The notes under the pieces are model-generated. The model was not told the origin of the DNA, did not search any database, and worked only from the letters and a program-made list of their open reading frames with translations. This document shows, in pieces, positions 27,245-36,222 of a stretch of DNA of 64,000 nucleotides. Origin of the DNA: Betaproteobacteria bacterium (GTDB lineage: Bacteria > Pseudomonadota > Gammaproteobacteria > Burkholderiales > Eutrophovitaceae); NCBI GenBank assembly GCA_020354125.1, contig CP070643.1, positions 1,927,292 to 1,991,291 of the forward strand, read 5' to 3'. Position 1 is the first letter of the stretch, and every line of letters starts with the position of its first letter. Both the position numbers and the translations under genes were made by a program.

Positions 27245-27328
27245 GCTGGCGGTCCCGCTGTCATGGGAACGGCTGTTCCTTTAGACCGGTGACTTTGCGT
27301 CCCCGCCTTTCGGCGGGTTTGCCTTTTT
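27245..27328 (-). ncRNA. Cyclic-di-GMP-I (GEMM-I) riboswitch aptamer
   Basis: Read on the minus strand, the segment has in order: GGCAAACC; a six-base stem capped by the GAAA tetraloop (CCGCC-GAAA-GGCGG); GGGGACGCAAAG, the tetraloop receptor and ligand pocket; GGTCTAA; a P3 hairpin GGAAC-AGCC-GTTCC; then ATGACAGCGGGACCGCC closing the fold. This is the GEMM-I consensus order, as in the Vibrio Vc2 aptamer. The guanine just before CAAACC corresponds to Vc2 G20, so c-di-GMP rather than cGAMP selectivity is expected. It leads the minor-pilin operon. Whether it turns expression on or off cannot be decided from sequence. Confidence 0.93.
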
Positions 27329-27346
27329 CAGTACAAAGAACCAGCT

Positions 27347-27362
27347 AGCAACTTCCGGTCCT
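27347..27362 (-). promoter_or_regulatory. Candidate sigma-54 promoter for the pilin operon
   Basis: On the minus strand AGGACCGGAAGTTGCT has GG and GC exactly ten bases apart with TTGC at the -12 element, matching the sigma-54 layout (TGGCACG-N4-TTGC) well at -12 and partly at -24. The predicted start, near 27336, falls about ten bases before the riboswitch aptamer. Sigma-54 control is known for some pilin genes. No sigma-70 alternative is obvious here. Confidence 0.45.
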
Positions 27363-27558
27363 TCGTTTACCGTCGCCAAAAGGTGACACAGAGCCACATT
27401 CAGCCGCAAGGCGATGCCAGATAGGCGGTCAGCAAGTGCCGACGAACGGCAGGCCAGCACATCTGCCGCACGACGACTCTGTTCAGCACATACTTGAGCA
27501 ATTAGTATGAACCGGGCTGTTCGGACTGAGTCATGCCCGCCTGACGCGCGACGCCAGC

Positions 27559-29604
27559 CTACTGGGTAACACCGACCACCCCCAGAATGAAGGCGTAACT
27601 GAAAGCAATCTCTTTGAGAAAATCGTAGCGCCCCGAGGCGCCTCCGTGGCCGGCGTCCATGTTGATCCTCAGCAACAGTGGGTTGCGGTCGGTCTTTGCG
27701 GCCCGCAATTTGGCGACATACTTGGCCGGTTCCCAGTACATCACCTGACTGTCGTTGAGCGAGGTCTCCACCAGCATGGCTGGATACTCGCCCGGCACAA
27801 TGTTGTCGTAAGGCGAGTATGAAAGCATGTAGTCAAAGTAAGGTCCGTCAGCCGGATTGCCCCACTCTTCGTATTCGCCGGTGGTTAATGGCAGCGAGTC
27901 ATCAAGCATGGTGTTGATCACATCGACAAAAGGCACATCGGCGATTACCGCGCGAAACATGCCGGGGCGCATATTGGTAACAGCACCGACCAGCAAGCCG
28001 CCGGCACTGCCACCTTCAATCACCAGTTGCGATGGATCGGTGTAGCCAGACTCGATCAGATGTTCGGCGCAGGCAATGAAATCAGTGAACGAGTTGCGCT
28101 TGTTCAACATACGCCCTTCGTCGTGCCAGCGTTTGCCCAGCTCGCCGCCGCCGCGCACGTGGGCTACCGCGTAGATGACGCCCCGATCGAGCAACGACAG
28201 GCGCGTTGAGCTGAAGTGGACGTCATGCGGGTAACCATAAGCACCATAACCAGTGAGAAGCATCGGTTGTGGGCCTCGACGACGCATGCTTTTGCAGTAC
28301 ACCATCGACACCGGCACTTTGGCGCCGTCTCGAGCGTTGACTTGCAACACTTCGACACGGTAATCGTTGCTATTGAATGGGCCGCGTACTTCACGGCGCT
28401 TCAATAAAGTCATCGATCGGGACTCGAGATCGTAGTCGTAGACCGAGTCTGGCGTGACATAAGATTCATAGTGGAAACGAAACACCGTGGTGTCGAATTC
28501 GGCGTTGGCACCTCCGTATACCGAGTTGGCCGGCTCGGGCAAGGCGATAACATGGGTTGAACCGTCATCAACCCGCCGAACGCTCAACCTCGGGAATCCA
28601 TCTTTGCGCTCGTCGAAGACAACATGGCGAGAAAACACATCGATGCCTTCGAGCATCACATCGTCACGGTGGGGAATCAATTCCTGCCAGTGGCTTTCAT
28701 CGGTGTCCTGCAAAGCCGTCACGGCAACGCGAAAATTACGCCCCCGGTCATTGGTCAGGACATAGAAGCCGTCGTGACCGTGATCGACGTAGTACTCATG
28801 ATCCTGACGCCGCAGCTGAAACAGCTGTGGCTCTGCTAACGGCATGTCGGCGCGCAGAAAGCGCACCTCGCTGGTGGTAGCGCTATGTGAAGTAATAAAT
28901 ATGTAGCCCCTGCTGCGCGAATCAGACACAGAAACAGAGAACCGGGCATCGGTTTCTTCATAAATGAGTGTCTCGCAAGTCTCACCAATTACCCGCCGCC
29001 ACACGCGGCAGGCGCGCTTGGTTTCGTCTTCCGTGACATAGAACAGGGTTCGATTGTCCGCCGCCCAGGTTACCGAGCGTGCCTTCTCGATCGTTTCCGG
29101 GTGATCCACGCCAGATCCCAAATCACGAACTCGCAGCGTGTACTCGCGAAATCCCGAGTAGTCCAGCGAATAAGCGAGGGATTTTCCATCGCCACTCACC
29201 TCCAATGCCCCTAGCGAAATATAAGGACGGTCTTTGCCCAGAATATTGAGATCCAGGATGACCTGCTCACGTCCGGACAAGCTACCGGGCTTGCGGCAGT
29301 AGATCCGGTACTGCTGCCCTTTCCTGGTACGCGAGTAATAGAAGTAGTCGCCTTCCTTGTACGGCACCTCAGTATCGGTTTCCTTGATGCGAGCCAGCAT
29401 CTCGCGATAGAGCTTTTTCTGCAGCGGTTCACTGGGCTTCATCATCGCCTGCGTGTACGCATTTTCGGCGCTGAGGTAGTCGCGCACCGAGGATGATTGT
29501 TTGTCCCGCATCCAGTGGTAATCATCACTCAGCCGCTTGCCGTGCACATCCGTGACGTAGGGCCGTTTCGGTGCAACCGGCGGGAGCAGAGATTGCTTTT
29601 TCAT
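27559..29604 (-). CDS. ptrB: Oligopeptidase B (S9 prolyl-oligopeptidase family)
   Basis: A 681-residue serine peptidase. An N-terminal seven-bladed propeller (about 70-410) gates a C-terminal alpha/beta-hydrolase domain. The nucleophile is in GGSAGGLLVG, and the region GYGAYGYPHDVHFSS to HVRGGGELGKRWH is characteristic of oligopeptidase B. The catalytic His lies in MDAGHGGASGRYDF, and the Asp is expected shortly before it. The enzyme cleaves short peptides after Lys/Arg in the cytoplasm. No signal peptide is present. A 427-base gap separates its stop from pilE; the riboswitch and candidate promoter lie in this gap. Confidence 0.93.
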   Translation of the reverse strand: MKKQSLLPPVAPKRPYVTDVHGKRLSDDYHWMRDKQSSSVRDYLSAENAYTQAMMKPSEPLQKKLYREMLARIKETDTEVPYKEGDYFYYSRTRKGQQYRIYCRKPGSLSGREQVILDLNILGKDRPYISLGALEVSGDGKSLAYSLDYSGFREYTLRVRDLGSGVDHPETIEKARSVTWAADNRTLFYVTEDETKRACRVWRRVIGETCETLIYEETDARFSVSVSDSRSRGYIFITSHSATTSEVRFLRADMPLAEPQLFQLRRQDHEYYVDHGHDGFYVLTNDRGRNFRVAVTALQDTDESHWQELIPHRDDVMLEGIDVFSRHVVFDERKDGFPRLSVRRVDDGSTHVIALPEPANSVYGGANAEFDTTVFRFHYESYVTPDSVYDYDLESRSMTLLKRREVRGPFNSNDYRVEVLQVNARDGAKVPVSMVYCKSMRRRGPQPMLLTGYGAYGYPHDVHFSSTRLSLLDRGVIYAVAHVRGGGELGKRWHDEGRMLNKRNSFTDFIACAEHLIESGYTDPSQLVIEGGSAGGLLVGAVTNMRPGMFRAVIADVPFVDVINTMLDDSLPLTTGEYEEWGNPADGPYFDYMLSYSPYDNIVPGEYPAMLVETSLNDSQVMYWEPAKYVAKLRAAKTDRNPLLLRINMDAGHGGASGRYDFLKEIAFSYAFILGVVGVTQ

Positions 29605-29717
29605 ATTCGAGACTTTCGCGCAGTATTTGTTGATAATCGGTGTTCGTTGATAATCAGTGCTCGTTAGTATTCAGTGCTTTTCAGCAACCGGCCCATAATC
29701 GTGACAAGGTATATATC

Positions 29718-29903
29718 ATGGCCAGAAAACCTTATGAATCGGATACCACCAGTTTCATCCGCGACTTTCTCAAAAAGTACCCGGAGGTGGTAGAGAAACA
29801 GCGCATGGCACGCTCCACCTGGTGGGATCGGCCGCAGAACCGCGAACAACGCAAGAAGTTCGACGAAGCCCGCGTGCCGAAAAAACCGTATGAGTATTAC
29901 TGA
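29718..29903 (+). CDS. DUF3460 small protein
   Basis: A 61-residue protein starting at the ATG at 29718 (AAGG nine bases upstream), since upstream codons do not match the family. It contains the DUF3460 pattern: YESDTTSFIRDFL near the start, PEVVEKQRMARSTWWD in the middle and an aromatic C-terminus (PYEYY). The family is widespread in proteobacteria and uncharacterised. It precedes the SRAP gene by 34 bases and could be co-transcribed with it. Function unknown. Confidence 0.85.
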   Translation: MARKPYESDTTSFIRDFLKKYPEVVEKQRMARSTWWDRPQNREQRKKFDEARVPKKPYEYY

Positions 29904-29937
29904 AGTACCCATCAGCCACACGATGCGCTGGTAAACC

Positions 29938-30612
29938 ATGTGCGGACGTTACACGCTCAGTTCGACCCCGGCGCGGATCAACGTCCGTTTCGAGGTCAGC
30001 GTTGACCCTGACTGGAAACCCAGCTACAACGTCGCGCCGGGCACCAACGTCATAATGATTCGCGCCGACGCCGAAACCGGCGAGCGAATCGGCGAAGCGG
30101 CGTATTGGGGATTCACGCCGGGCTGGTTCAAACCGGGTGGACGCACTCCCCGCCCGATCAACGCCCGCTCCGAGGGCGTTGCCAGCAAACCGATGTTCAG
30201 GAATGCTTTCGCTCGACGCCGCTGCATCCTGCCTGCCGATGGCTTCTATGAATGGAAAAAGCTCGATCACGGCAAACAGCCATGGCTGATCCGCTTGCGT
30301 GACGGCGACGTGTTCGGTTTTGCCGGGATCTATGAACCAGGCAACGAGACTACAGACAACCGGCCGAGTTGCGCCATTCTTACTACCGAGGCCAACGCGA
30401 TGATGCAAGAGATCCATGCGCGGATGCCGGTCATTCTCGAGCCGGATAATTACGCACGCTGGCTCGAGCCGAAGCAAACACACGGCGTGACCCTGCTGCC
30501 GCTGCTGCGTCCTTATCAGCCGGATGATCTGGTCTCCTACCCGGTGAGCACGCGTGTCAACAGTGTGCGCAACAACGACGAGGGTCTACTGCGGCCGATC
30601 GCACCGGCCTGA
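29938..30612 (+). CDS. SRAP-domain protein (HMCES/YedK family)
   Basis: A 224-residue protein starting MCGRYTLSS. Removal of Met exposes Cys2, the residue that forms a covalent crosslink with abasic sites in single-stranded DNA. Other family hallmarks are PSYNVAPGT, the INARSE motif, LPADGFYEWKK (catalytic Glu) and EIHARMPVIL (His). It shields abasic sites during replication and later self-releases. Length matches YedK. It is on the plus strand, convergent with the DUF481 gene. Confidence 0.95.
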   Translation: MCGRYTLSSTPARINVRFEVSVDPDWKPSYNVAPGTNVIMIRADAETGERIGEAAYWGFTPGWFKPGGRTPRPINARSEGVASKPMFRNAFARRRCILPADGFYEWKKLDHGKQPWLIRLRDGDVFGFAGIYEPGNETTDNRPSCAILTTEANAMMQEIHARMPVILEPDNYARWLEPKQTHGVTLLPLLRPYQPDDLVSYPVSTRVNSVRNNDEGLLRPIAPA

Positions 30613-30700
30613 TCACACAGAAATTGTCAGCGCCTGGCGAGCGGCCTTGGAAGCCAGCCGGCCAAAACGCGTCGAGTCTCCTTTTAACATTGGGCTCGTT

Positions 30701-31717
30701 CTACCACCGGTAACCGAGCGTGAACAGCCACGCCTTGTCTTCCTTTACCCGTCCCGGCGCTGGATTGTCATCGTAATCGTAGTTGTACTGGATGGTCGTG
30801 TTCAAGTTCTCGACTATCGGCAGGCGCAGGCCGGTTCGCGTGCGTATGAAGAAATTTTGCGAATCGTCGAGACTGCTGAACAGCGCGTGCCGATGGAAGA
30901 ATTCGGTCTTCGAATTGAACAGTTTCTGGAGGAAATCGAGCGCCCATCGTGCTGCCGGATAGTCGGTGTCTTCACTGTCGATGCGGTCGATGTTGACGTA
31001 GTTGACACCAATTTCAAATGACAGCTTGGTTTTCTCCGTGTCAAACCATTGATAACCGGCGCCAAGACCGAACGTTGTTCTGAGTCGGATATCCTTGAAG
31101 TCATCGTTCTCTCCGCTGGCATTCGCGAAGCCATACCAGCGCTGGGAGAAAAAGTGATCGTATTTCAGATAGGCCAGCCAATTCGACTCCGTCTCAATGC
31201 CATCGGTCTCTGCCCGATTGACCTCACCTCCCAGTGTGACACGGTTCTTATCCGTGCGCGCGACTACCTCTGCTTCGCCATGGGTGGTGTCGACATTGGT
31301 ATTGCCGGATGTCGAAGACGCGCCGATATTGATGCGGCCAGATACCCGCACCGCTGGCTTGGGTTCATAGTTCATGGCCGACAGGCGCGACAGTTCGATC
31401 GGTTCCGTCTCGAGCCAGTCTTCGGAAACGAGCGTGGCGGTTCCAGCGTCGGCCTCGTAAACCATAGCACGCACCACGTTATCGCCAATCTTGACGTAAA
31501 TCGGCTCGGCAGTTGAAAACGTCTCGACCTGAGCCCAGTCGATCTTTACTACGCCGGCGTACTCGGTCTTGATCGACAATTGACCGTCAATCAACTCGAC
31601 AACCTTACCAGTGACGCGATCGCCATTCTTCAGCACGACCTCATCAGCGTGCACAACTGTAGTTAACAGCACGGCTATGACAGCTGCCATCTGTGCGATT
31701 TTTTTTGTTGTTAACAT
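30701..31717 (-). CDS. DUF481 (YdiY-like) outer-membrane barrel protein
   Basis: A 338-residue exported protein with a signal peptide ending VVHA-D and a strong ribosome site (AGGAG five bases before ATG). Residues 25-110 form a small beta domain (VVLKNGDRVTGKVVEL) common at the front of this group. Residues about 125-338 form the DUF481 barrel with a final aromatic residue (FTLGYRW). The domain is usually outer-membrane, of unknown function. No operon partner is evident. Confidence 0.88.
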   Translation of the reverse strand: MLTTKKIAQMAAVIAVLLTTVVHADEVVLKNGDRVTGKVVELIDGQLSIKTEYAGVVKIDWAQVETFSTAEPIYVKIGDNVVRAMVYEADAGTATLVSEDWLETEPIELSRLSAMNYEPKPAVRVSGRINIGASSTSGNTNVDTTHGEAEVVARTDKNRVTLGGEVNRAETDGIETESNWLAYLKYDHFFSQRWYGFANASGENDDFKDIRLRTTFGLGAGYQWFDTEKTKLSFEIGVNYVNIDRIDSEDTDYPAARWALDFLQKLFNSKTEFFHRHALFSSLDDSQNFFIRTRTGLRLPIVENLNTTIQYNYDYDDNPAPGRVKEDKAWLFTLGYRW

Positions 31718-32055
31718 TGTGTCTCCTGGCTTCTTCTTGATTTACAGCTAGCGCTGTTGCGAAATTGACAACGCGCGATGTTACCGCATCATGGATTCGC
31801 AGTGAACCGCGCACTTGTTCCCTGGCGTGCCTTTGGGCGAGAAGCGCGCCTCGCATGCCGCTTTCCCGAGTGCGGCACGAGCGCGACGCAAATCTAGAGT
31901 TCTGCGATCACAAACCACACAACTCACGCAGCGCCAAATAGCGAATGCGACAACGGTCTCTGGTAAAGTTGCCGCGATCGGCAGCGCTGGTCACCCGATA
32001 CGCCCATTTCACATGACTTGACGGAACACCCAATGCCCGAAGGTTCTTGAGATCC
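31718..32055. other. Intergenic region between divergent DUF481 and luciferase-like genes
   Basis: A 338-base gap that must hold divergent promoters. I found no convincing sigma-70 pair, RNA gene, repeat or conserved open frame. Short GC-rich inverted repeats occur but have no T tract. Confidence 0.4.
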
Positions 32056-33066
32056 ATGCGTCTTTCAGTACTCGATCAATCACCGATCATTCACGGTCAC
32101 AGCCCTGCTGAAGCGGTGCGTGAAACGATCAAGTTGGCCAAAGCCGCAGAAAAACTGGGCTACCATCGCTACTGGCTCGCCGAGCACCACAACATGCATG
32201 GACTGGCCGACCCGTGTCCGGAGATTCTGCTGGGCGCAATCGGTTCAGCAACATCGCGCATCCGCGTCGGTACTGGCGGTGTACTGCTGCCCTATTACAG
32301 CCCCGCCAAAGTTGCCGAGATTTTTCGCATGCACGAGGCGTTGTTCCCGGGGCGCGTTGACCTGGGCATTGGCCGGGCACCGGGTGGTGACATGCTGACA
32401 GCGAAAGCGATCAACCCCATTTCGTTTTACGCAAGCGATGCCTTCCCGCAACAGGTAGTCGACCTGGTCGACTGGCTCGATGACGCATTGCCGGACGAGC
32501 ACCCCTTCAAACGCGTGCGCGCCATGCCGACCGGCGCCGATGCACCCGAGGTCTGGTTGCTGGGCTCCTCAGACTACAGCGCCAACCTGGCAGCGCATCT
32601 GGGACTTCGCTTCGCGTTCGCCCATTTCATCAATGCGCGTGGCGGCGACGAGGTAAGCCGGGTATATCGCCACACGTTTCAACCTTCCCGGCGCGAGTCC
32701 GCGCCGCACTCGCTGGTGTGCGTATTCGTTATCTGCGCTCAGACCAGCGAAGAAGCCGAGCGCCTCGCCGCTCCCATCGATCATCGCCGCGTGCTCATGG
32801 CAACCGGTCGAGAGTCACTGATTCTGACTACCGAACAAGTGCTCGGCTGGTCATACAGCGAACAGGAAAAAGCCATCATGCAGCGCGAGCGCGAGCGCGT
32901 TGTGCTCGGCCCGCCCGATACGGTCAAAGAAAAGTTGCTGCAGATTCAGCAAGCGTACCAAGCCGACGAACTGATGATCATCACCATTACTGGAGACTAC
33001 GCAAGCAGACTGCGCTCCTATCAGTTGCTCGCCGAAGCCTTCGAATTGCAGCCGGTAACGGCCTGA
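32056..33066 (+). CDS. LLM-class flavin-dependent oxidoreductase (luciferase-like)
   Basis: A 336-residue cytoplasmic monooxygenase-like protein with the bacterial luciferase TIM-barrel fold. Signatures include MRLSVLDQSPI at the N-terminus, KLGYHRYWLAEHHNM, VGTGGVLLPYYSP and GRVDLGIGRAPGGD. These resemble the YhbW/MsnO8 group. Such enzymes use reduced FMN or F420 and O2 on unknown substrates. ATG 32056 is preferred over a TTG three codons earlier. The MFS gene starts two bases after its stop, so the pair forms an operon. Confidence 0.88.
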   Translation: MRLSVLDQSPIIHGHSPAEAVRETIKLAKAAEKLGYHRYWLAEHHNMHGLADPCPEILLGAIGSATSRIRVGTGGVLLPYYSPAKVAEIFRMHEALFPGRVDLGIGRAPGGDMLTAKAINPISFYASDAFPQQVVDLVDWLDDALPDEHPFKRVRAMPTGADAPEVWLLGSSDYSANLAAHLGLRFAFAHFINARGGDEVSRVYRHTFQPSRRESAPHSLVCVFVICAQTSEEAERLAAPIDHRRVLMATGRESLILTTEQVLGWSYSEQEKAIMQRERERVVLGPPDTVKEKLLQIQQAYQADELMIITITGDYASRLRSYQLLAEAFELQPVTA

Positions 33067-33068
33067 GC

Positions 33069-34268
33069 ATGTCGCTAGATCCGGCGATGCGCGAGCGTTC
33101 CATATTGCTGATTCTGCTCGGCGTGCAGTTCACCCATTTCATGGACTTTATGGTCCTGATGCCGCTGGGCCCGCAATTCATGCGCATCTGGCAGATCAGC
33201 CCGACCGAGTTCGCCATACTGGTGTCTGCCTACACCTTGTCGGCGGCCGTTGCCTCGGTCTTGTGTGGTCTTTACGTAGACCGCTTCGACCGAAAACGCG
33301 CACTGCTGTTCCTGTATGGCGGATTCACGGTCTCGACCCTGCTGTGCGCCGCCGCGCCCGACTATGCCTGGTTGCTCGCTGCGCGAAGCATCAGCGGTGC
33401 GTTCGGCGGCATCGCTGGCGCTGCCGTCTATTCCATTGTCGGCGACTTGATTCCGGACGCGCGACGCGGCACAGCCATGGGTATAGTTATGACCGCGTTT
33501 CCGATTTCGGCCGTGGCAGGAGTTCCGCTGGGATTGACACTGGCTAACTTTTTCGACTGGCGCGCACCATTCATTTTTCTGGCAGTGGTTTCAACCTTGG
33601 TATTCCTGGCTGCAGCGTCGTTATTACCAGGAATGGACGCTCACGTTGCCCAGGCAAGGTCGCGGCATCCGATTCGCCAAGCCATAAAAGTCTTCTCGGA
33701 CAACAATCAACTGCGAGCGCTGACACTTACTGCGGTAATGATCCTTGGCGGTTTCTCGGTTATTCCTTTTATCGCCCCCTATATGGTCGGCAATGTCGGA
33801 CTGGCCGAGACGGATCTTCCCTGGCTGTACTTCTTTGGCGGCGCGGCGACGGTGTTCACGTCACGTCTGTGGGGACGCATGTCCGATCGCCATGGCAAGC
33901 ACCGGATGTTCACGATCATCTCGTGCATTTCAATCCTTCCGCTGCTTGCCTGCACCAACCTGCCTCCGGCGCCGCTGTGGGTGGCGATTCTGCTGATGGT
34001 CACGTTCATGATTTTCGTGTCCGGACGTTTTGTCCCGGCGATGGCAATCGTGACGGGCGCCGCCCAACCGGATCTGCGCGGTGCCTTCCTGAGTTTCAAC
34101 TCTGCAATACAGCAACTGGGATCGAGCGTCGCCTCACTAGCATCGGGATTCATCATCGGCCACACCGCCTCTGGCATGCTGACCGGCTACTGGAAAAGCG
34201 GGCTCATCGCGGTCGGCTGCACCCTGATCGCGATCTGGCTTGCACGCAAGGTGCGCATCGTCAACTGA
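33069..34268 (+). CDS. MFS transporter
   Basis: A 399-residue, twelve-helix major facilitator protein starting at ATG 33069, two bases after the preceding stop. Family motif A appears as GLYVDRFDRKRAL after helix 2, and motif C-like GIVMTAFPISAVAGVPLG in helix 5 suggests an exporter. A long in-frame extension into the upstream gene has no start support. The operon with a flavin oxidoreductase suggests export of a small molecule or its oxidation product; the cargo is not known. Confidence 0.9.
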   Translation: MSLDPAMRERSILLILLGVQFTHFMDFMVLMPLGPQFMRIWQISPTEFAILVSAYTLSAAVASVLCGLYVDRFDRKRALLFLYGGFTVSTLLCAAAPDYAWLLAARSISGAFGGIAGAAVYSIVGDLIPDARRGTAMGIVMTAFPISAVAGVPLGLTLANFFDWRAPFIFLAVVSTLVFLAAASLLPGMDAHVAQARSRHPIRQAIKVFSDNNQLRALTLTAVMILGGFSVIPFIAPYMVGNVGLAETDLPWLYFFGGAATVFTSRLWGRMSDRHGKHRMFTIISCISILPLLACTNLPPAPLWVAILLMVTFMIFVSGRFVPAMAIVTGAAQPDLRGAFLSFNSAIQQLGSSVASLASGFIIGHTASGMLTGYWKSGLIAVGCTLIAIWLARKVRIVN

Positions 34269-34291
34269 GCCTGCAGTTGCAGAGCGTCAGT

Positions 34292-34918
34292 TCAAAGCCC
34301 GGGCAGGATCTGGGGCTGCGGCATTGTGGCGGCAAAAGAGTGTCGTCGCGAGAGACGATCATGTAGTCCCACCAGGGCGGGCACCTGTGTTCGCCAGTCG
34401 TACTCCGGATAACGGAAATCAAGGTAGTCAAGCGCACAAACGGTCGCAATCTCGGCGAGCCCGAAACCGGAATCCGCGAACCACTCTCTGCCGGCCAGCT
34501 GACGCTCAAGTTCGGCAACACCCGCAATGATTTTGCTTCTCTGGCGTTCGAGCCAGGCGTCACTGCGTTTATCTGCGGCACGTGTTCTCTCCAACGCGAT
34601 GAGCACTACCGCATCGCAGATTCCATCGGCAATGGTCTCCAGCTGTTTATGGGCGATCCGCTGCTGCGATTCCGCCGGAATCAGCGCCGGCGGCGCATCG
34701 AGCGTCTCGAGATATTCGACGATGACTTTCGAATCGTGCACAACGTTGCCGTCATCGAGCAGCAACGCCGGCACTTTGGCAAGCGGATTGGCCTGTGCAA
34801 TTTTGGCATCCGGCAGCCACGGGTTATCGACGATGATGTCGCAGTCGATAGACTTTTCGAGCAACGTGATGTGCGCCTTGCGCGCATACGGGCTCGGTTT
34901 CGCGATGATCAGTTTCAT
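34292..34918 (-). CDS. Glutathione S-transferase family protein
   Basis: A 208-residue GST. The N-terminal thioredoxin-like domain (MKLIIAKPSPYARKAHITLL, with NPLAKVPALLLDDG and DSKVIVEYLE, the glutathione-binding region) is followed by an all-helical domain. It resembles YibF-type GSTs. ATG 34918 has AAGG eight bases upstream and is preferred over a Met six codons earlier. Likely cytosolic conjugation or reduction; the substrate cannot be predicted. Convergent with the MFS gene. Confidence 0.9.
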   Translation of the reverse strand: MKLIIAKPSPYARKAHITLLEKSIDCDIIVDNPWLPDAKIAQANPLAKVPALLLDDGNVVHDSKVIVEYLETLDAPPALIPAESQQRIAHKQLETIADGICDAVVLIALERTRAADKRSDAWLERQRSKIIAGVAELERQLAGREWFADSGFGLAEIATVCALDYLDFRYPEYDWRTQVPALVGLHDRLSRRHSFAATMPQPQILPGL

Positions 34919-35238
34919 TCGTGATGCCTTGTTCACCCCCGCCTTAATGCGGGTACGCGCGACGTTACAGAAAGCGAAACAGGAAAGGTCAACGATGCAC
35001 CGATCGTCGAGATGTCGACACAGGTGTCGCGAGCGACGACGTTTTGCTGTCGATCACACTGACGCAAAGCCGATAACCACTGAGCCCAGCAACGTTTTTT
35101 CCGGAATCCTGCAATGGCATGCCAATTGCGACGCTATTGCTGCGGGGAGGGACAGGGCGTGCAATTGCAGTTCGGGACTAGTTGCCACCCGATTTGCACA
35201 TCTTCCCCCCTGCTTTTTTCTTGAGCTTCCGCCGACCC
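34919..35238. other. Intergenic region between GST and CitE-like genes
   Basis: A 320-base gap. It holds short inverted repeats: CCCGC-CTTAAT-GCGGG near 34938-34953, CGACAC-AG-GTGTCG at 35016-35029 and the palindrome TGGCATGCCA at 35115-35124. None has a T tract on the relevant strand. No open frame or RNA gene is convincing. Confidence 0.4.
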
Positions 35239-36108
35239 TCACGCGCGGTTGGTCGCTGCGACCCGCTTCGCTATCGCCAGTACTCGATACATCGAACGCA
35301 CCACCGGCAGTTCGATCAGTTCGCCGTCTATCACGACCAGACCGGTATCGTCGTTTTCAAACGCCGCGCAGATTTGACGCGCCCGCTCGATGGTTGCTTC
35401 GTCCGGTGTGAAAGCGGAGTGAATGATGGGCAACTGTTTCGGGTGAATTGATGCTTTTCCGGTAAAGCCAAGGTCGGCGCAACGGTTGGCTTCCTCGCGC
35501 AATCCATCGGGATCTTCCAAGTCCAGAAATGGCACGTCGAGCAAATCAATGCCTGCCGAGGCCGTCGCGTGCACCAAGCGCGAACGCGTATACAACAGAG
35601 GCTCCCAGGCTTTCTTGCAACGCAGATCAGCCGACATGTCAACGGCGCCGAGAATCAGCGAATCGATCCGGTCTGATGCGCGTGCGATGTCTACGGCACG
35701 CTCAAGTGCCTGGTTGGTTTCGACAATGACGCAGAAACGAATGTCGCGAGCCGGGCCGGTTGAAAGCAGCGTATCGATTAACTGGACCTCCTCGGCGGAC
35801 CGGATTTTTGGAATCATGATCGACGGTGGTGGACTGTCGGATTCGATCATCGCCGTCAGATCCTTCAGGCCATCGGGGGTCGACAAGGCGTTGATGCGCA
35901 CCATGCGCTCGACATGCAGATGGGTGTCCTCCTTGAACAATGGCATGGTCAACTCGCGTGCCTCGGCCTTGCGTGGTCCGGCGACAGCATCTTCCAGATC
36001 GATACACACGATATCGGCACCGGCATCGAGTGCCTTCTGATAACGATCAGGCCTGAGTCCGGGCACAAACAGCAGGCTGCGACGGGGACGTGCTTCAATC
36101 TTGCTCAT
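35239..36108 (-). CDS. HpcH/HpaI-family CoA-ester lyase (CitE-like)
   Basis: A 289-residue TIM-barrel lyase. The N-terminal RRSLLFVPG and CIDLEDAVAGPRK, the central FCVIVETNQALE (metal-binding Glu) and the C-terminal FTGKASIHPKQL are signatures of the CitE/malyl-CoA lyase group. These enzymes cleave or form C-C bonds in CoA thioesters such as citramalyl-CoA or malyl-CoA. Without the CitD/CitF subunits it is not a citrate lyase beta chain. No clear pathway partner is adjacent. Confidence 0.9.
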   Translation of the reverse strand: MSKIEARPRRSLLFVPGLRPDRYQKALDAGADIVCIDLEDAVAGPRKAEARELTMPLFKEDTHLHVERMVRINALSTPDGLKDLTAMIESDSPPPSIMIPKIRSAEEVQLIDTLLSTGPARDIRFCVIVETNQALERAVDIARASDRIDSLILGAVDMSADLRCKKAWEPLLYTRSRLVHATASAGIDLLDVPFLDLEDPDGLREEANRCADLGFTGKASIHPKQLPIIHSAFTPDEATIERARQICAAFENDDTGLVVIDGELIELPVVRSMYRVLAIAKRVAATNRA

Positions 36109-36222
36109 GCCAATATCTCTTCGTTACCGGAAGGACGCCATGCTAAATGAAGCGCGGCTTTTCTCCAAGCATGCGCGCAATTTCGAGAGCGACGACTACG
36201 ATAACGACGACGGGAGCGTGCG

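Noticed and set aside
32718..33068. 117-codon N-terminal extension of the MFS protein
   Set aside because: It reads out of frame through the luciferase-like gene; the ATG at 33069 starts the first membrane helix region properly.
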